Notes: generated from the sequence alone by a model not told the origin. A DNA stretch of 64,000 nucleotides from Anastatus disparis (GCA_017163975.1 JAFFSR010000373.1:1853501-1917500); one strand, 5' to 3'. Positions 11,536-23,834 are shown, counted from the first letter of the stretch. Program-made: numbers and translations.

Positions 11536-14500
11536 CTATAAATCATTACTCTTAGGACTTTTATTATGCTTCCTTTTACTTTTTTTGACTGTCTGGATCG
11601 CTTTGTTAATATATTCGGTGATATATGAAGTACATTTTTTTACTAACTTGTCTAGTAACGCTGTATTTCCATCCTTATCATTTTTTTTGTGATAATACCT
11701 TACACATTCTGAAATTAAGAAAATATAGATAAATCTAAATGAAAAATTAATTTTTATGAAAAATGTTTGAAATACTTACTGTTTATTGTTTTCATTTTCA
11801 TGGGACTGATAATAGTTCTCCTATTAACACCATTAGGTGTTGTTACTTTATCACTGGGGGCTATACACTTGCTTGCCAACTCGTCTGGGTATTTGTAGAG
11901 TTCAGGTAAAATTTTTTTCGTGAAAATGTAGTTTTTGTTTTAGTAGTATTCGTGTCAAAGTCATCATCCTACATAACATAATTTTTATTTTATATTTATA
12001 TTAATATGTAATTAATGTATATTAATGTATACTTACATTTTGAAGAACAGATAAAGGGAAGCACATATTATTGATTGGTGACAAATTTTCTGCTGAAGAA
12101 TTTTCTTGTAAATCTATAATAAAGTTACATTATTAATAAATTATATAATTTAAGTATATCAAAAAATTGAGTAAAAATACCTTTCGTAGGAATTGACTCT
12201 CTTAATTGTTCATCAGGAGATTAAAAAATTAATTAAAAATAAATACATGTACATATAAGTTTATAGAATAATTATTTTTAAAAAATTTATATAACATCAT
12301 TGTATAAAATAACAAACCTTTTGATAATTGTCTTCAAAATTCAATAAATCATGTGCCTCATTCATTTTTATATCATCTAATGGATCGGTTAATTCATTAT
12401 TCAATTTTTTATTACTTCCCAGAACCTCATTGTCCTCAAATATATTATGTCTTGCAACCGTGTTTAATATTGTGTCACCACTCGAATCCTGATTTTGCAT
12501 AGTTATAAATTCAAAAGATTTAGCATGCAGATCACCACATTTATCTACTTTTGATTGAATGATGCCAGAACTAAATTGAGCTATAAATAAACAATGAATT
12601 AGTAATAATAAATTATTTTCAGTTTTTATAATTCTTAAATTAGTTTTATTCATTTACCTCCTGGATTTTGAATATTCATTAATTGCAGTTGCAAATTTTC
12701 ATTCAAGCAACGATAAAGTTGATTTTTTTCAAAACATTTAACGTATTTTTTCTGTAGTATTTCATAATCAATTTTTAGTTTACTATACTTTTTTTGCAAA
12801 TCTTCAAATTTTTGTTTGTACATAGAAGAATCTTCATTTTTTGAAGTGGTTAGCAACTGTTTTTCTTTTTTTGGACTATCAGTACTAGAGTTCAAATTTG
12901 TTTCAACTTGCAAAGTATCTAAACTCATTAAATTACTCATTCTTTGTTCCAATATCTCTTCCTGCAGCTTTTTCTCTTTATTAAAAATTAGCTTTCTTTT
13001 ATGAAACATTTTTATTAAATAATTATTTTAGTTTATTCGATTTAATAGTTTATTTTGATTTTATAGTTTAATTGACAATATTATAATAGTTAAATCATAT
13101 AATATTATACATTATAGATTTAAAATGTAATGACGTAGTTTCTGCATTAACCATTCAAGTTTTAAAAGCTATTATTAATACTCGTTATACATTTGGAAAA
13201 TCAAATTAGGATATTTAATATATCTTAACTAAACTAACAATGTTTATGCATAATTAAGAAGTAAACCAAAAAAATTATCTATTATTATCTATAATTTTTG
13301 TGACATTACAAAATGATTAAAAATGTTAAAAAATGTTTGTCCAAATTATAAAAGCAATATTAATAACGTATTAAGAAATCACTGAACCATGTTCACAAAA
13401 TACAACAAACAAATTTTGAAAGAAAAAGTTTATAACCAATATTATCAAATTGAAACTATTTGTAAAACAGATATTAAATTATAATAAACACTATAAAATA
13501 AATACTAAAGTAAATTATGAAATAAAATTAAAATATTAAGTACCATTTTACGTTTGATTTTACTTGTAACTGCATTTGCTTTATCATTCCTCTTTTTTAT
13601 GACATCAGATCCATCATCATTTTCGTTTGAGTGATTGTTATAGTACTCTTCAAGAATACTATTTCCAATTTTTTAAAAGCACCTCTTTTATCTTGGAATT
13701 CTTCATACTCCTCATTATTGGTAATAACTAAATAAAAAATATAACAATTGTAACATATAGAATGTATCTGATTACAATTTCATAATTCTAAAATCATACT
13801 ACATTTTCACTTATTATTATCATTTAAGTTCTTTTAAACTCTAAATCAAAATCGTATAAATAAAGTTAATTATTCATTAATTTTATATACGTGTCTAAAA
13901 AATAGCAAATATTACTATACTGAACGTAACATAATAATGAAAATCTGATTTAGCATTTAAATTTTAAATTCTATAAATTATAATATTTCTTTTTATATTC
14001 TCTGTCAAAAATTATTTCTGAATTATTAATACTTAAACTTCAATAAAAACAAATTCCCTAAGGAGATGTAAGACGGACACTACACCTGTACTTATAGATA
14101 TTAGCTTCCTTTCCATTTTATTGCTGAATTTCCAGAAAAGAAATGCATTAGCTTGTAGTATGTACCATGATGATTATTGAGATAAATTTTCAAATAAATT
14201 CATTAATTAGTTTTTAAGATATTTGGATTTCTATACAAAATTGAAAAATGTTAATAAATAATTTTGGAACCCAAAATTCTCAATAAGTAATAAATGAATT
14301 TATTTAAAAACTTAACCGAATAATCTTCATGGTACATACTACAAGCTAATGCATTTTTTTATTGAAAATTTTGCAATAAAATGTTAAGATAGTAAATATT
14401 CATGAGTACAGGTGTAGTGTCCATTTTACATCCCCTTAAGAAAAAAAAGTTGTTCTATAAACGTAAATTGAAAATGATATACAATTCAGATCATCCAATG

Positions 14501-15105
14501 TTAACATTTACAACAACAGTAATTCCACATTCAATCAAAAGTAATTAAAGCAATTATATTTAAAATATGTAAATGTATTTTTAAGATACAATAACAGTTG
14601 TCTTAAGCTTTCAAAGTTTTATTTATAATTTTAGTATTTTTCGACATAATTAAATTCAAATTAAATAAACGTAATTTAATTACTTTGACATACATATTTT
14701 TGTTTATAATAGTTAAAATCATGTTTATTATAATTCTAATACGGATAAGTTTTATAAAAATAATTTGATACTAGCTAATTCTCCGAATATTCAATTTGAA
14801 ACAAAAAATAATTATTATTCATAAAGAAAACAAAGTCTATTTTAACATAATCGAAATTCAAAGTAAATAATTTTTTTACCAGCAAGTTGAGCTATTTGTA
14901 CAGGATACTTCATTTCATCTTCATCATCCTCATCGTATTTCCATAAACATTCATAAATGGCTTCACTATTGAAATCATATATGTCTAACGGTAAATTCTT
15001 GAAAAATTCACAAATTTTATCTATTTCAACGATGGTCACATATGAATCATCTATAAATTTGATTTTTGCATGGGTAGGCTTATTTTTAATCGTATTTTCT
15101 CTCAT
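11536..15105 (-). pseudogene. Multi-exon gene with BEN-like N- and C-terminal regions, two frameshifts
   Basis: Exons read on the minus strand: 15105-14880, 13727-13544, about 13009-12658, 12580-12318, about 12221-12181, 12113-12037, 11968-11780 and 11708-11536 (stop). Most junctions have GT/AG signals and agree in phase; the starts of the third and fifth exons are uncertain. Exon 1 (starts MRENTIKNKPTH) has the V.F.DDSYV...EC.WKYDEDD pattern of insect BEN-associated proteins. The third exon is a coiled coil (EDLQKKYSKLKIDYEILQKKY). The last exons carry NRRTIISPMKMKTI and a helical C-terminus, resembling the end of BEN domains. One-base shifts lie in A/T runs near 13674 and 11911. They could be real decay or assembly errors in homopolymers. 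A MITE lies in the first intron. BEN assignment is by pattern only. Confidence 0.55.
14062..14435. mobile_element. Foldback MITE (GGGATGTAA...), TTAA-type target
   Basis: The left end GGAGATGTAAGACGGACACT is mirrored by AGTGTCCATTTTACATCCCC on the right. The shared ACACTACACCTGTACT arms are 16 bp and further inner segments are inverted too. Right flank TTAA (14436-14439); left flank CTAA, one mismatch from TTAA. Length 374 bp. It lies within the first intron of the minus-strand BEN-like gene. Confidence 0.65.
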
Positions 15106-15109
15106 CTTT

Positions 15110-16020
15110 GATGCTATTTACAAAAAAAATTATGATAAACGATAACATTTAACCTTTATTTATAAAAGTTAACAACCAAAATTAGTGTGCAATAAAAAAT
15201 TCATATTTACCGTGTAATAGTGAAGTATATAAATAAAACGATAGTAAACTAATGCTAACTTGACGAATTTTGGTTATTTTAACAATAAATTGCTTTTAAT
15301 AAACCTCACATTTTAAAATATTAAGTCAATGTATTTATCGTTTCTCGAATTGTAGCGCACAAAGCTTTCTGCAATTTCTTTCTTACAATGGAAACTGTGA
15401 ATCTTGTTTTCTTTTTTTAGGGATGAAAATAATTCCAGATAATAACTAGTATCTTAATATTATTGATACTAACAATTAAGAAAAATTTACGTTAATTATC
15501 AAATTTATAACTATTTTTTTTCTTATCTTATTACTTTTAAAAATGTTCGAAAGAAACTAACAGCTATTAGAATTTTGAATATTCGTCTTCCTTCTTTCTA
15601 CTAGTGCAGACTCTTTGTTTTTGAACAACGTCGCTGATTGGCTGATCCGCAAGTTTTCAACATATATACAAAAAAAAAATATATATATATATGTATATAT
15701 ATATATATGTGTGTGTGTGTGTGCGTGCGTGTGTGAGTAAGATATACATTTTAGGTTTCGAATTTACAAACTCAACTTAAGTTGGTACGATTATTATTGA
15801 AATCTCATTCTGTCTTCGTCTCTCTTGCGATAGGAAAAAAAGAGAGCTGTTACAAAAATTAACGCCATATTAAAAATTTTTTAAATAAAACGTTATAGTA
15901 AATAAAGTGCAACGATAATAATTCTAAAAATTGTTTGCCGCGCAAAATTGTTATAAAAAGTTACGAATAACTTTTTTATTAATTGAGAGAAATTTGAAAA
16001 ATTCTTAATGTTCGCAGATG
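15110..16020. other. AT-rich spacer upstream of the BEN-like gene
   Basis: No supportable gene. It contains a short (TA)n/(TG)n microsatellite at about 15665-15735. The first 200 bases may hold the promoter and 5' UTR of the minus-strand gene, but no specific element could be identified. Confidence 0.45.
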
Positions 16021-16086
16021 AATGTTGAGTAAATGAATTAATAACCAACTTGGGGTGACGAGCAGATCTTTATTTGTTCATAAAAC

Positions 16087-16126
16087 GGCAACGTTTCGGA
16101 CACTTACATATGTCCTTCTTCAGGCT
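16087..16126 (-). ncRNA. Hammerhead-like motif in the Penelope terminal repeat
   Basis: On the minus strand the terminal repeat reads CTGAAGA, a stem of GGAC/GTCC with loop ATATGTAAGT, then GAAAC. This is the CUGANGA...GAAA core of a hammerhead ribozyme, known in Penelope-like elements. One extra A sits between the core and stem II. In the right repeat (19210-19249, plus strand) GAAAC has become AAAAC, so that copy should be inactive. Stem III and the cleavage site were not resolved. Confidence 0.4.
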
Positions 16127-16385
16127 AACATAAAAAATCGAACACAATTGTAATATAAAATTCACTTAGAAACTATATACAATAACAAGCAGAAAAATAC
16201 AAAATATATTTACCAATGCCATTAGAGGCAAGTCAAAAAATTCAATATTAAAACATATTAAAATTATTAGCGTCGATGTCCTAAAAAAATTTTTTAATAA
16301 ATAAATTAAATTAAACACAATTATAAAGACAAACAGAATTTAAATAAATAACAAGTAAATAAATAGTTATCAAATAAAAAAAAAT

Positions 16386-16863
16386 AGTTGTCTTTCCATA
16401 TATTAAGAATCTAAATGTTAGTTTTAAAAATATCTTAAAGAACTCTGAATTTGATATCATCTTTAAAAACTCACATAAACTAAACTTTATTAAAATAGGT
16501 AAAGATAAAAATAAAAAGGAGGAAAATAGAAATGTGGTTTATAGGATTCCTTGTGACAATTGCAGCTACGTATATGTCGGACAAACGTCGAGAATGTTAA
16601 TTGATAGATTAAAAGAGCATAAAAGAGATGTAAGAGATTTAAATAAATCAGCTCTTGTATCACATATTGTAGACTGTAAGCGCAGTATTAATTTTAATAG
16701 AACTACCATTGTTGGTACAGAAATCCAAAAGAAAAAAAGAGAGTTTTTAGAAATGTTGAATATACAATTTAATCAAAATACCATGAATAAAATCATAGAC
16801 ACGCAGTTCCTCAAAAAAACATATAAAGATACAGTAAATTTAATTAGATCTGGGCATCGTTAG
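16386..16863 (+). pseudogene. C-terminal GIY-YIG endonuclease of a Penelope-like element
   Basis: Reading starts before the first Met at 16534; the frame upstream to about 16386 still matches Penelope proteins (FPYIKNL, then IGKDKNKKEE). The nuclease domain shows VYRIPC with two cysteines (C.NC), then YVGQTSR, which corresponds to the YIG half of GIY-YIG, and a DRLKEHKRDV helix with the conserved Arg and His. A natural stop follows SGHR at 16861. The fragment has no reverse transcriptase and no proper start, so it is a 5'-truncated remnant. In intact elements this domain nicks DNA for target-primed insertion. Confidence 0.75.
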
Positions 16864-17048
16864 TTTAAGCAATTGTTTTCTTTATATATCCTAATTTTTT
16901 ATTATTTTTTCGTTTTCTGTCATAGCTTAATTGTTGTTCGTTGTTTATTCAACTGAAAATTGTACATTTTTATTTCTGTATCAGAATAATATAATTTGAG
17001 AGCTGGTAATTTGCTACATATATGGTTTGCTAGTATTGTATATACGCC

Positions 17049-17422
17049 AGAGAGCGCGGTGGCGTAATGGATAGAGCTCTTGCCTTCAACGCGGAGGGCA
17101 TGGGTTCGAATCCTGGCCAGGTACCTCTAACTTTTTTTTTCGAAAGAAAACAAGTGTATGTGCCATTTATATCGCGACTCTTTAAAAAATCCGACCTCAT
17201 TGGGTATCAGTTGATTGTTGGTTACCAAAGTGGCTGACCATCCATCGGTAGTCAAAGTTTTCGGTATGATGGGTCTGACAGTCCTAGCCTGATGTAATGT
17301 GTTAAACAGATGCCGGGTGGGGGTCTTCCTCGACTTCACCATATATAAAAGGTTAATCATATAGAGGACAATATCCTTTATATATTAATCTTTTTTTTTA
17401 AAAACAAAAAAAAAAAAAAAAA
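17049..17422 (+). mobile_element. tRNA-derived SINE with 14-bp target duplication
   Basis: Starts with a tRNA-like head: A box TGGCGTAATGG and B box GGTTCGAATCC, separated as in a tRNA gene. A body of about 290 bp follows and the element ends in a poly-A run. It is flanked by an exact duplication ATTGTATATACGCC (17035-17048 and 17423-17436). It is not a functional tRNA gene, because the acceptor arms do not pair well. It inserted into the Penelope remnant. Confidence 0.85.
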
Positions 17423-17512
17423 ATTGTATATACGCCGGTAGCATTTTATTTCGTTTGATTACCACCTCTCTTTATCTGATTCAATTAGTATTGTTTGATG
17501 TTTGTTTACCAT

Positions 17513-18941
17513 TGCGAACGTGGCGAAATGAAATGGATTAAAAAAAAAATAAATATCCAAAAAAATTGCGTTTTTTTTGCAGATTTTGCAATTTCTAAAA
17601 AGAAAATTGCGTATTTATTCGTTTTTTTGCGAAATTAAAAAATTATTCATTGTAGCGAATTAAGTAATAAATAATTTTTTTTACATGAAATAAACATTTA
17701 TTGTATAATAAAAAAAGTACTAATCGTTTGCAAATTTATTGCGGATAAGCCCAAGATTTCGCAAATTTGTAAATTTGTATTATTTTATGAATTACTAAAT
17801 GCAAAACATATTGATCGAAGCGAATTTCGATAAAAAAATCGTTTTGTTCATAAATTATAAAAATAACGTATGAATAAATTATACTAATTATTTGCAATTT
17901 TATTGCGGGTGAAGAATTAAATTTGAGAACTTGAACATTCGTTTGATTAATGTAAATAATAATAATGTTATGAATTAACTGACTTTGTTAATTTCTCCAG
18001 TGCATTTGCGCATGCGCAAATATTAGATTTAAGCGCGTATTTTAAATGTATTTTTAAATGTATAATATATAAATGCTTGGTACTTTTATTTAATCCAATA
18101 AAAAAAAATGTTCTTTGTGATTGTACTCCATTTATTAATAAATTAAACGGGATAAATCTCATTTATGTTAATAATTTCGAATGATTTTTTTTTTAAATTA
18201 TAACGATAAAAAAATTTTTATGAATTATTGAGAAACAATCTTTACTTTTCATATATTATAATGATCGGTAAAAGAACCCTAAAAAAATTAATCCAGTATA
18301 AAAAATATTAATAAAATCGCATCCAATGATCTAGCGGACATGGATTTTTTACATGGGCTGCTTAATCTTTTCTTCAAATAATCTGAAACTATAAAAAAAA
18401 GTCAAATAATTCTAGTTTCTTTTTTTTTTTATTTAATGCATTTCATCAATGCAATTAAAAACAAAGCAATAGTAAAATAAAAAAATAAATAGTAAAAAAT
18501 AAATAATAAAAAATAAATAGTCTCAAATTTAATTCTTCACCCGCAATAAAATTGCAAATGATTAGTATAATTTATTTACACGTTATTTTTATAATTTATG
18601 AACAAAACGATTTTTTTATCAAAATTCGCTGCGATCAATATGTTTTGCATTTAGTAATTCATAAAATAATACAAATTTACAAATTTGCGAAATCTTGGGC
18701 TCATCCGCAATAAATTTGCAAACGATTAGTACTTTTTTTATTATACAATAAATGTTTATTTCATGTAAAAAAAATCATTTATTACTTAATTCGCTACAAT
18801 GAATAATTTTTTAATTTTGCAAAAAAACGAGTAAATACGCAATTTTCTTTTTAGAAATTGCAAAATCTGCAAAAAAAACGCAATTTTTTTGGATATTTAA
18901 TTTTTTTTTTCAATCCATTTCATTTCGCCAAGTTCGCAACG
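17513..18941. mobile_element. Long-armed foldback element (GCGAACGTGGCGAAATG)
   Basis: Arms of about 420 bp (17513-17935 and about 18515-18941) are reverse complements. They share TGGCGAAATGAAATGGATT, AAAAATTGCGTTTTTTTTGC and AATTTGCGAAATCTTGGGC. The centre of about 580 bp has no gene; an open frame at 17968-18162 has no recognisable features. Mobilised in trans if at all. Confidence 0.7.
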
Positions 18942-19911
18942 GTTAAGTACCGGTTGACTGTGCGACTTATAAGGTTTTACTTGTTATTTATTTAAATTCT
19001 GTTTGTCTTTATAATTGTGTTTAATTTAATTTATTTATTAAAAAATTTTTTAGGACATCGACGCTAATAATTTTAATATGCTTTAATATTGAATTTTTTG
19101 ACTTGCCTCTAATGGCATTGGTAAATATATTTTGTATTTTTCTGCTTGTTATTGTATATAGTTTCTAAGTGAATTTTATATTACAATTGTGTTCGATTTT
19201 TTATGTTAGCCTGAAGAAAGACATATGTAAGTGTCCAAAACGTTGCCGTTTTATGAACAAATAAAGATCTGCTTGTCACCCCAAGTTGGTTATTAATTCA
19301 TTTACTCAACTTTTTTGTTATATTAAAAAGTTCGAATAATAGAAATAGTTGTTATATTCAAAATACTACAGTTTTGTCGAAATACAAGCAAAACAATAAT
19401 ACTTTCAAGTAAGTGTCAATTATTTTTTAAATAAAAAAAAATAATTTATCATATCTTTCCATAAAGTAATTGTATGTTATTAAAATTTTGTATATTATTT
19501 TCCATGAAAAAAAAGATTCAAGTATTTATGTACAAAAAGATTTTGAAATTCAGTGTAGTTTATCATATCATTTTAGCAAGTAATTGTATGTAATTAGAAT
19601 TTTTATTATTATTTTCCATGAAAAAAAAGCAGCTGAGTATTTATATACAAACAGATTTTTGGATTTAATATTAACAAATGAAAAAGAAAACTTTTAATTT
19701 TTTAATTGCTTTTTTTGAATTAATTTTTTAATTGCTTTTTTTAAATTAATTTGTAGAAAGTACATGATGGAATCATCTAGTGATTCTACATCAGAAATAC
19801 CTGAAAGTTTGATAAATCAGAGTAGCTCAGATAACAATGTTTCTGGATTAAATGATTCAATCAATACTGATGAGTACGTTAGTACTAAGAATACAAGTAT
19901 AGGCAGCATCG

Positions 19912-20933
19912 CCCTGTTGAAAATAATGACGTCTTTCCAGTACGTCTTTGAAAGATGTCTTTGAAGACGTCTTTGGTCGTGTCTTACATTGGAACACAAT
20001 AAGACATAAGTTTTTTAATGTTCAGGAAATATAGTAACCGAATTACGTCTTTTTTATAAGTAAAATAATTTCAAAGACGTATTTTTCCAATAAATACTCA
20101 TAGTAAAAGACGTAAATTTTCAAAAAAATTTTTTTTTTAAACGAATGACGTCTTCCCCGTTGAAAATAATGACGTCCTTCTAAGACGTCTTTGAAAGACA
20201 TCTTTGGTCGTGTCTTAGATTGGAACCAAAAAAGACGTCATTTTTCCAATGTTTAGAAAAGTTATTCAACAAATGACGTCTTTTTATTGTTTCAAAGAAT
20301 TATTTTTTTTAATAAAAATGACGTCTTTTCTTACGAATTTTTATTTAAAAAATACGTCTTTGAAATTATAGAAAGACGTTATTTGTTAAATAGCTCTTCT
20401 AAACATTGGAAAAATGACGTCTTTTTTGTTCCAATTTCAGACATAACCAAAGACGTCTTTCAAAGACGTCATTTTCTCCGAATTTATGAAAAAATAACGT
20501 CATTTTTCATGAATTATGTCATTGAAAAATGACTTTACATGATAATCATTTTCCATTTAAAGGAAAAAACAAAAACGAGGTTAACCTCGTAGTTTCAACT
20601 CTTTGAAAAACGAAGAGCATTTGCGATTGAACTGAGAGCGTTCTGGCCTTATATATCTGCGTCTTTGAAATTTGTATAAGGGATCGCAAAACTTGAAAAT
20701 CGCCACCTAGTGACTTACAGTCGAATTGATGGTTGATTGCGTCAATTTAATATTAACTCACCAGGTGGCGATTTTCAAGTTTTACGATCCCTCATACAAA
20801 TTTCAAAGACGCAGATATATAAGGCCAGAACGCTCTCAGTTCAATCGCAAATGCTCTTCGTTTTTCGACCAAAGACGTCTTCAAAGACATCTTTCAAAGA
20901 CGTACTGGAAATACGTCATTATTTTCAACAGGG
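19912..20933. mobile_element. CCCTGTTGAAAA MITE with GACGTC-word interior
   Basis: Perfect terminal inverted repeats: CCCTGTTGAAAATAATGACG on the left, and CGTCATTATTTTCAACAGGG on the right apart from one offset base. CG flanks both ends, a possible 2-bp duplication. The interior repeats GACGTCTTTGAAAGACGTC-like words, which are self-complementary. A second internal end-like sequence (CCCGTTGAAAATAATGACG) occurs at about 20157. A separate hairpin with 113-bp arms sits inside at 20600-20868. Confidence 0.8.
20600..20868. repeat. 113-bp-arm hairpin nested in the GACGTC MITE
   Basis: 20600-20712 (GAAGAGCATTTGCGATTGAA...) pairs with 20754-20868 with few mismatches. The loop is about 40 bp. The arms lack the GACGTC repeats around them, so this is a separate insertion or captured sequence. 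Confidence 0.8.
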
Positions 20934-21414
20934 CGCTTGAAATTTAAGAGGAACATCTTGCACGTTATCATCTCACTCATCATTTTCAGGTAAAATTTTA
21001 TGTTTTCTATATAAATATTATTAAAGAAGTAAATACCACATCTTTTACATATCAAAGAGCATAAAGATAAGCATTTATTAGAATTTATTATTTTACTTAC
21101 AGATTCTGAATCTCAACAACATATCAACAATTTATCTAATGAATTTAATTAACATGTATCTATCAATGATAAAGGATCAGTCTCACCCGAAATGATTAAA
21201 CCAATAAATGGATCGTTGCATGGTATGTATTTTAATACCTATATTATTGAGTTTTTGTATTAATAATTGATGTAACACTGGATGCACGTCTTTTTCTTTT
21301 AAAGACTTGTTACTTACAAGACTTGTTACTTAAACATGAAAAAAATATCAAAAGATTTTTTCAAAGACAAATATAAAATTTTAGATTTCTTACTTATCAA
21401 AGTCTTCCTCTTAA

Positions 21415-21817
21415 GAGCATGACGAAGCTGCGCGCCTCCTAATAATATTTCCAATCCTAACTTATGAATAAACGATACATTTAATCAAGTTTTTTTACTA
21501 CAAAGAAAGAATTTGTAAGATTAAACTCTAGTGCGGACAACTCAAGAAATCCACCAAAATATTATACATAAAAAGTTATACTACAAACTTTCAATGTATT
21601 GTATTTGAAGGTTAGGTTTGTTCAGTTCGATATCTAATTTCCAATCCAAGCTCATAAAAAAATAACAAGTCTAAATGATTTTTTATTTTAACAAAAATTA
21701 TTGTATTAACATAGCTTAAGTGTGGACAACTCATTATATTTGTTTAATTTATGAATTGGGAAAGATATTAATAAAATAAGAAAAGCAAAACTCGATTGTT
21801 GCAGCTCCGACATCCCG
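21415..21817. mobile_element. TTAA-flanked MITE, family GAGCATGACGAAGCTG, copy 1
   Basis: 403 bp between TTAA (21411-21414 and 21818-21821). Imperfect inverted ends: GAGCATGACGAAGCTG against CGGGATGTCGGAGCTG. The interior has CTAGTGCGGACAACTCAAGAA. Other copies are at 40657-41059 (same length) and 32282-33240 (reverse orientation). No ORF. Confidence 0.75.
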
Positions 21818-22186
21818 TTAAGAGTCGCTTTCCTTTTCAAGGTTTTGAATTTTATTTATTATTTAACTAATAATCTTCAAAAAAATAATCATATTTTATT
21901 TAAAAAATATATCTTAAGAGCAGGCCGGAGCAGATTCGATACCGGCCGAGAATCGGAAATCCGTTGTTTAATTTTCTCCTACTATACGTAATGGAATGCA
22001 TTAAAATTTTAAATATATTCACGAAATTTATTTCTCTATTGCGCTCGACAAAAATAATTGAAGAAAATTTTTAAAAATTAAAAATTTTATACTAAAGCTG
22101 TTAATTAAACTCTAAGTACGGTTACTTACTTTTCGTTTAAAATATAGTGAATTTTATGAAAAAAAAATTTATTATACAATCATGTA

Positions 22187-22511
22187 TATTAAAACTTTCT
22201 TTAGATTAGTAAAGATATTTGTAAGATATTATTAAAATAAAATACAGTTCAATGCCGTGATGTTCTATAAAAAGGTTTTATTGTTAAATATTACAGAAAT
22301 GGTTTTGTGAAATATACAAAGCAGAGTGAGAGCACGTCTTGTCGCAAGCGTCTCTGTCAACGAACTCTCTTAGACTAACTGACCAACAAAGGTCCTCTTG
22401 CGACAGCGTCTAAATCGTACAACTCAAACTGTAGACGGTTAAATAGGCGCGAACATATTAAAAATTCAAATAAAGAAAATTTAGTTTTATATTGAAAGTA
22501 ATATCTCAACA
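22187..22511 (-). repeat. Copia 3' LTR
   Basis: 325 bp, nearly identical to the other LTR. In element orientation it starts TGTTGAGATATTAC and ends TTTTAATA. The polypurine tract AGGGAGAG lies immediately before it. Confidence 0.95.
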
Positions 22512-22550
22512 CTCTCCCTAAAACTATATTTTCATGTAATACAAACAATT

Positions 22551-23375
22551 TCACTTTTTTCGAATCATTCCTAGTTTTGAAACTAAATACATAAATCTGG
22601 GCTTAGCCAGTGCTTTCGTACATATATCTGCTACTTGTTCATTAGTGTTAACGTACTTTACATCAATAACTTTATCTTTATATAAATTTCGTATATAATG
22701 ATACTTAACATCAATGTGTTTACTTCTATCATGAAATTCGGGGTTCTTTATTAAACGTACCGCACTTTCATTATCTACAAACAATCTGTTTTCATTAGAT
22801 TTACAATAAGCAGTATAACAATCTTTGTTTACAAAAAGTGAATTTTTGTATCTTTACTTCTACATTCGCTCAGAAGTCGTTTTACCCATACAACATCTTT
22901 CGCGGCTGTCGCTGCGCTAATATACTCTGATTCCGTGGTTGACAAAGAAACGCATGATTGCCGTTTGCTTTTCCAAAGTATCGCAGCACTAGCATGTAAA
23001 CAAACCGTACCAGACGTAGATTTACGTGTTTCTTTATCACCAGCGAAATCGGCATCGCTATAGGCTTCAAAACTACCTATCTTTCTATAGTAAATTCCGC
23101 AATCAGCTGTTCCCTTTAAATATCTTATAATTCGTTTTACAAGCACCCAATGATCTATGCTTGGATTTTCTAAATAACGCGAAACAATACTTACGGAAAA
23201 AGATACATCAGGTCGAGTGACTGCTTGTAAAAATACAAGTTTACTTACAGCTTCGCGATAGGGAATGTTACAACTTTTCTTATCAAAATCATTTGATTGC
23301 CAACTAGTTTCCATAGGAGTACCTACACTATTAGCTTCTGTTAATTTAAAATCATTTATAATACTTTTAATATAT
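22551..23375 (-). pseudogene. Copia RNase H and C-terminal pol
   Basis: This part resumes after the frame change near 23385. It carries TRPDVSFSVS, the connection to RNase H, then the acidic residues YSDADFAGD, STTESEY and VDNESAV, and the RSKHIDVKYH motif near the end. A second one-base frame change lies near 22829, where translation in the upstream frame meets TAA. The natural stop is at 22551. RNase H would degrade the RNA template during reverse transcription. The segment is otherwise well conserved, in agreement with the young LTRs. Confidence 0.9.
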
Positions 23376-23384
23376 TTTTCCTGA

Positions 23385-23831
23385 CTAATAAAAATTGTAC
23401 CATCCTCTAGTTATTTCAACTCCCAGAAAAGTTTTTACATCTTTGGTATAAGTTATTTTAAACATTCCTCTTAATTTTATGAAACAATTATCAATTAAAT
23501 ATTCATGCGAAGAAGCAAGGAGTCCATCGTCAACATATAATACTAAAGGTAATTTTCTATCTCTTTCAATATATATATAAAAACAAGGATCAGCTGTACT
23601 CTTTACAAAACCGTACTCTGATAGAAAAGTATTAAAGTGCTCTGACCAACAACGCGGTGCTTGCTTAAGACCGTATATGCTCTTTTGAAGCTTACATACA
23701 CGATGCGTACCATCATTAAAACCGTCCGGTTGTTTCATAAGAATAACTTCTTGCAACTCACCGTGCAAAAACGCGGTTTTTATATCGAATTGACCAAGAT
23801 ACATACCCTCTCGAGCACTTATACTGAGCAA
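23385..23831 (-). pseudogene. Copia reverse transcriptase segment
   Basis: Contains the copia-clade RT landmarks: GQFDIKTAFLHG (first catalytic Asp), YGLKQAPRCW and LYVDDGLL (the YVDD catalytic pair). It is separated from the integrase part by a single TGA codon at about 23832, consistent with a C-to-T change at an Arg codon. It ends where a one-base shift after EITR moves the frame. The frame begins without its own start because it was part of one polyprotein. Confidence 0.95.
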
Positions 23832-23834
23832 TAT

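Larger units (their letters stand above)
16024..19310 (+). mobile_element. Penelope-like element remnant with inverted terminal repeats
   Basis: Terminal repeats of about 335 bp (16024-16358 and 18977-19310) are near-identical in reverse complement. Between them lies the 3' coding end of a Penelope-like retroelement: an LPYIKNL-type sequence from about 16386, then a GIY-YIG nuclease domain. Inverted terminal repeats with a 5'-truncated coding region are typical for this class. The interior was later enlarged by a SINE (17049-17422) and a foldback (17513-18941). The reverse transcriptase is absent. Confidence 0.7.
19757..21222 (+). pseudogene. Serine-rich gene fragment; exon split by a MITE
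   Basis: An exon opens after a good acceptor (TTTGTAG, 19751-19756). It encodes a Ser/Asp-rich stretch (for example SSDSTSEIPESL). At 19911 the exon is interrupted by a 1-kb MITE. It resumes at 20936 and ends with a donor (CAG/GTAAAA, 20989). A second exon lies at 21103-21222 with acceptor TTACAG and donor G/GTATGT. Joining phases agree, but each part now contains a stop (TGA after the MITE, TAA in the second exon). The family is not recognised. It is probably a relic of a transposon- or host-derived acidic, low-complexity protein region. Confidence 0.45.

Noticed and set aside
17052..17122. Possible tRNA gene
   Set aside because: Poor acceptor pairing and part of a SINE with a 14-bp duplication.
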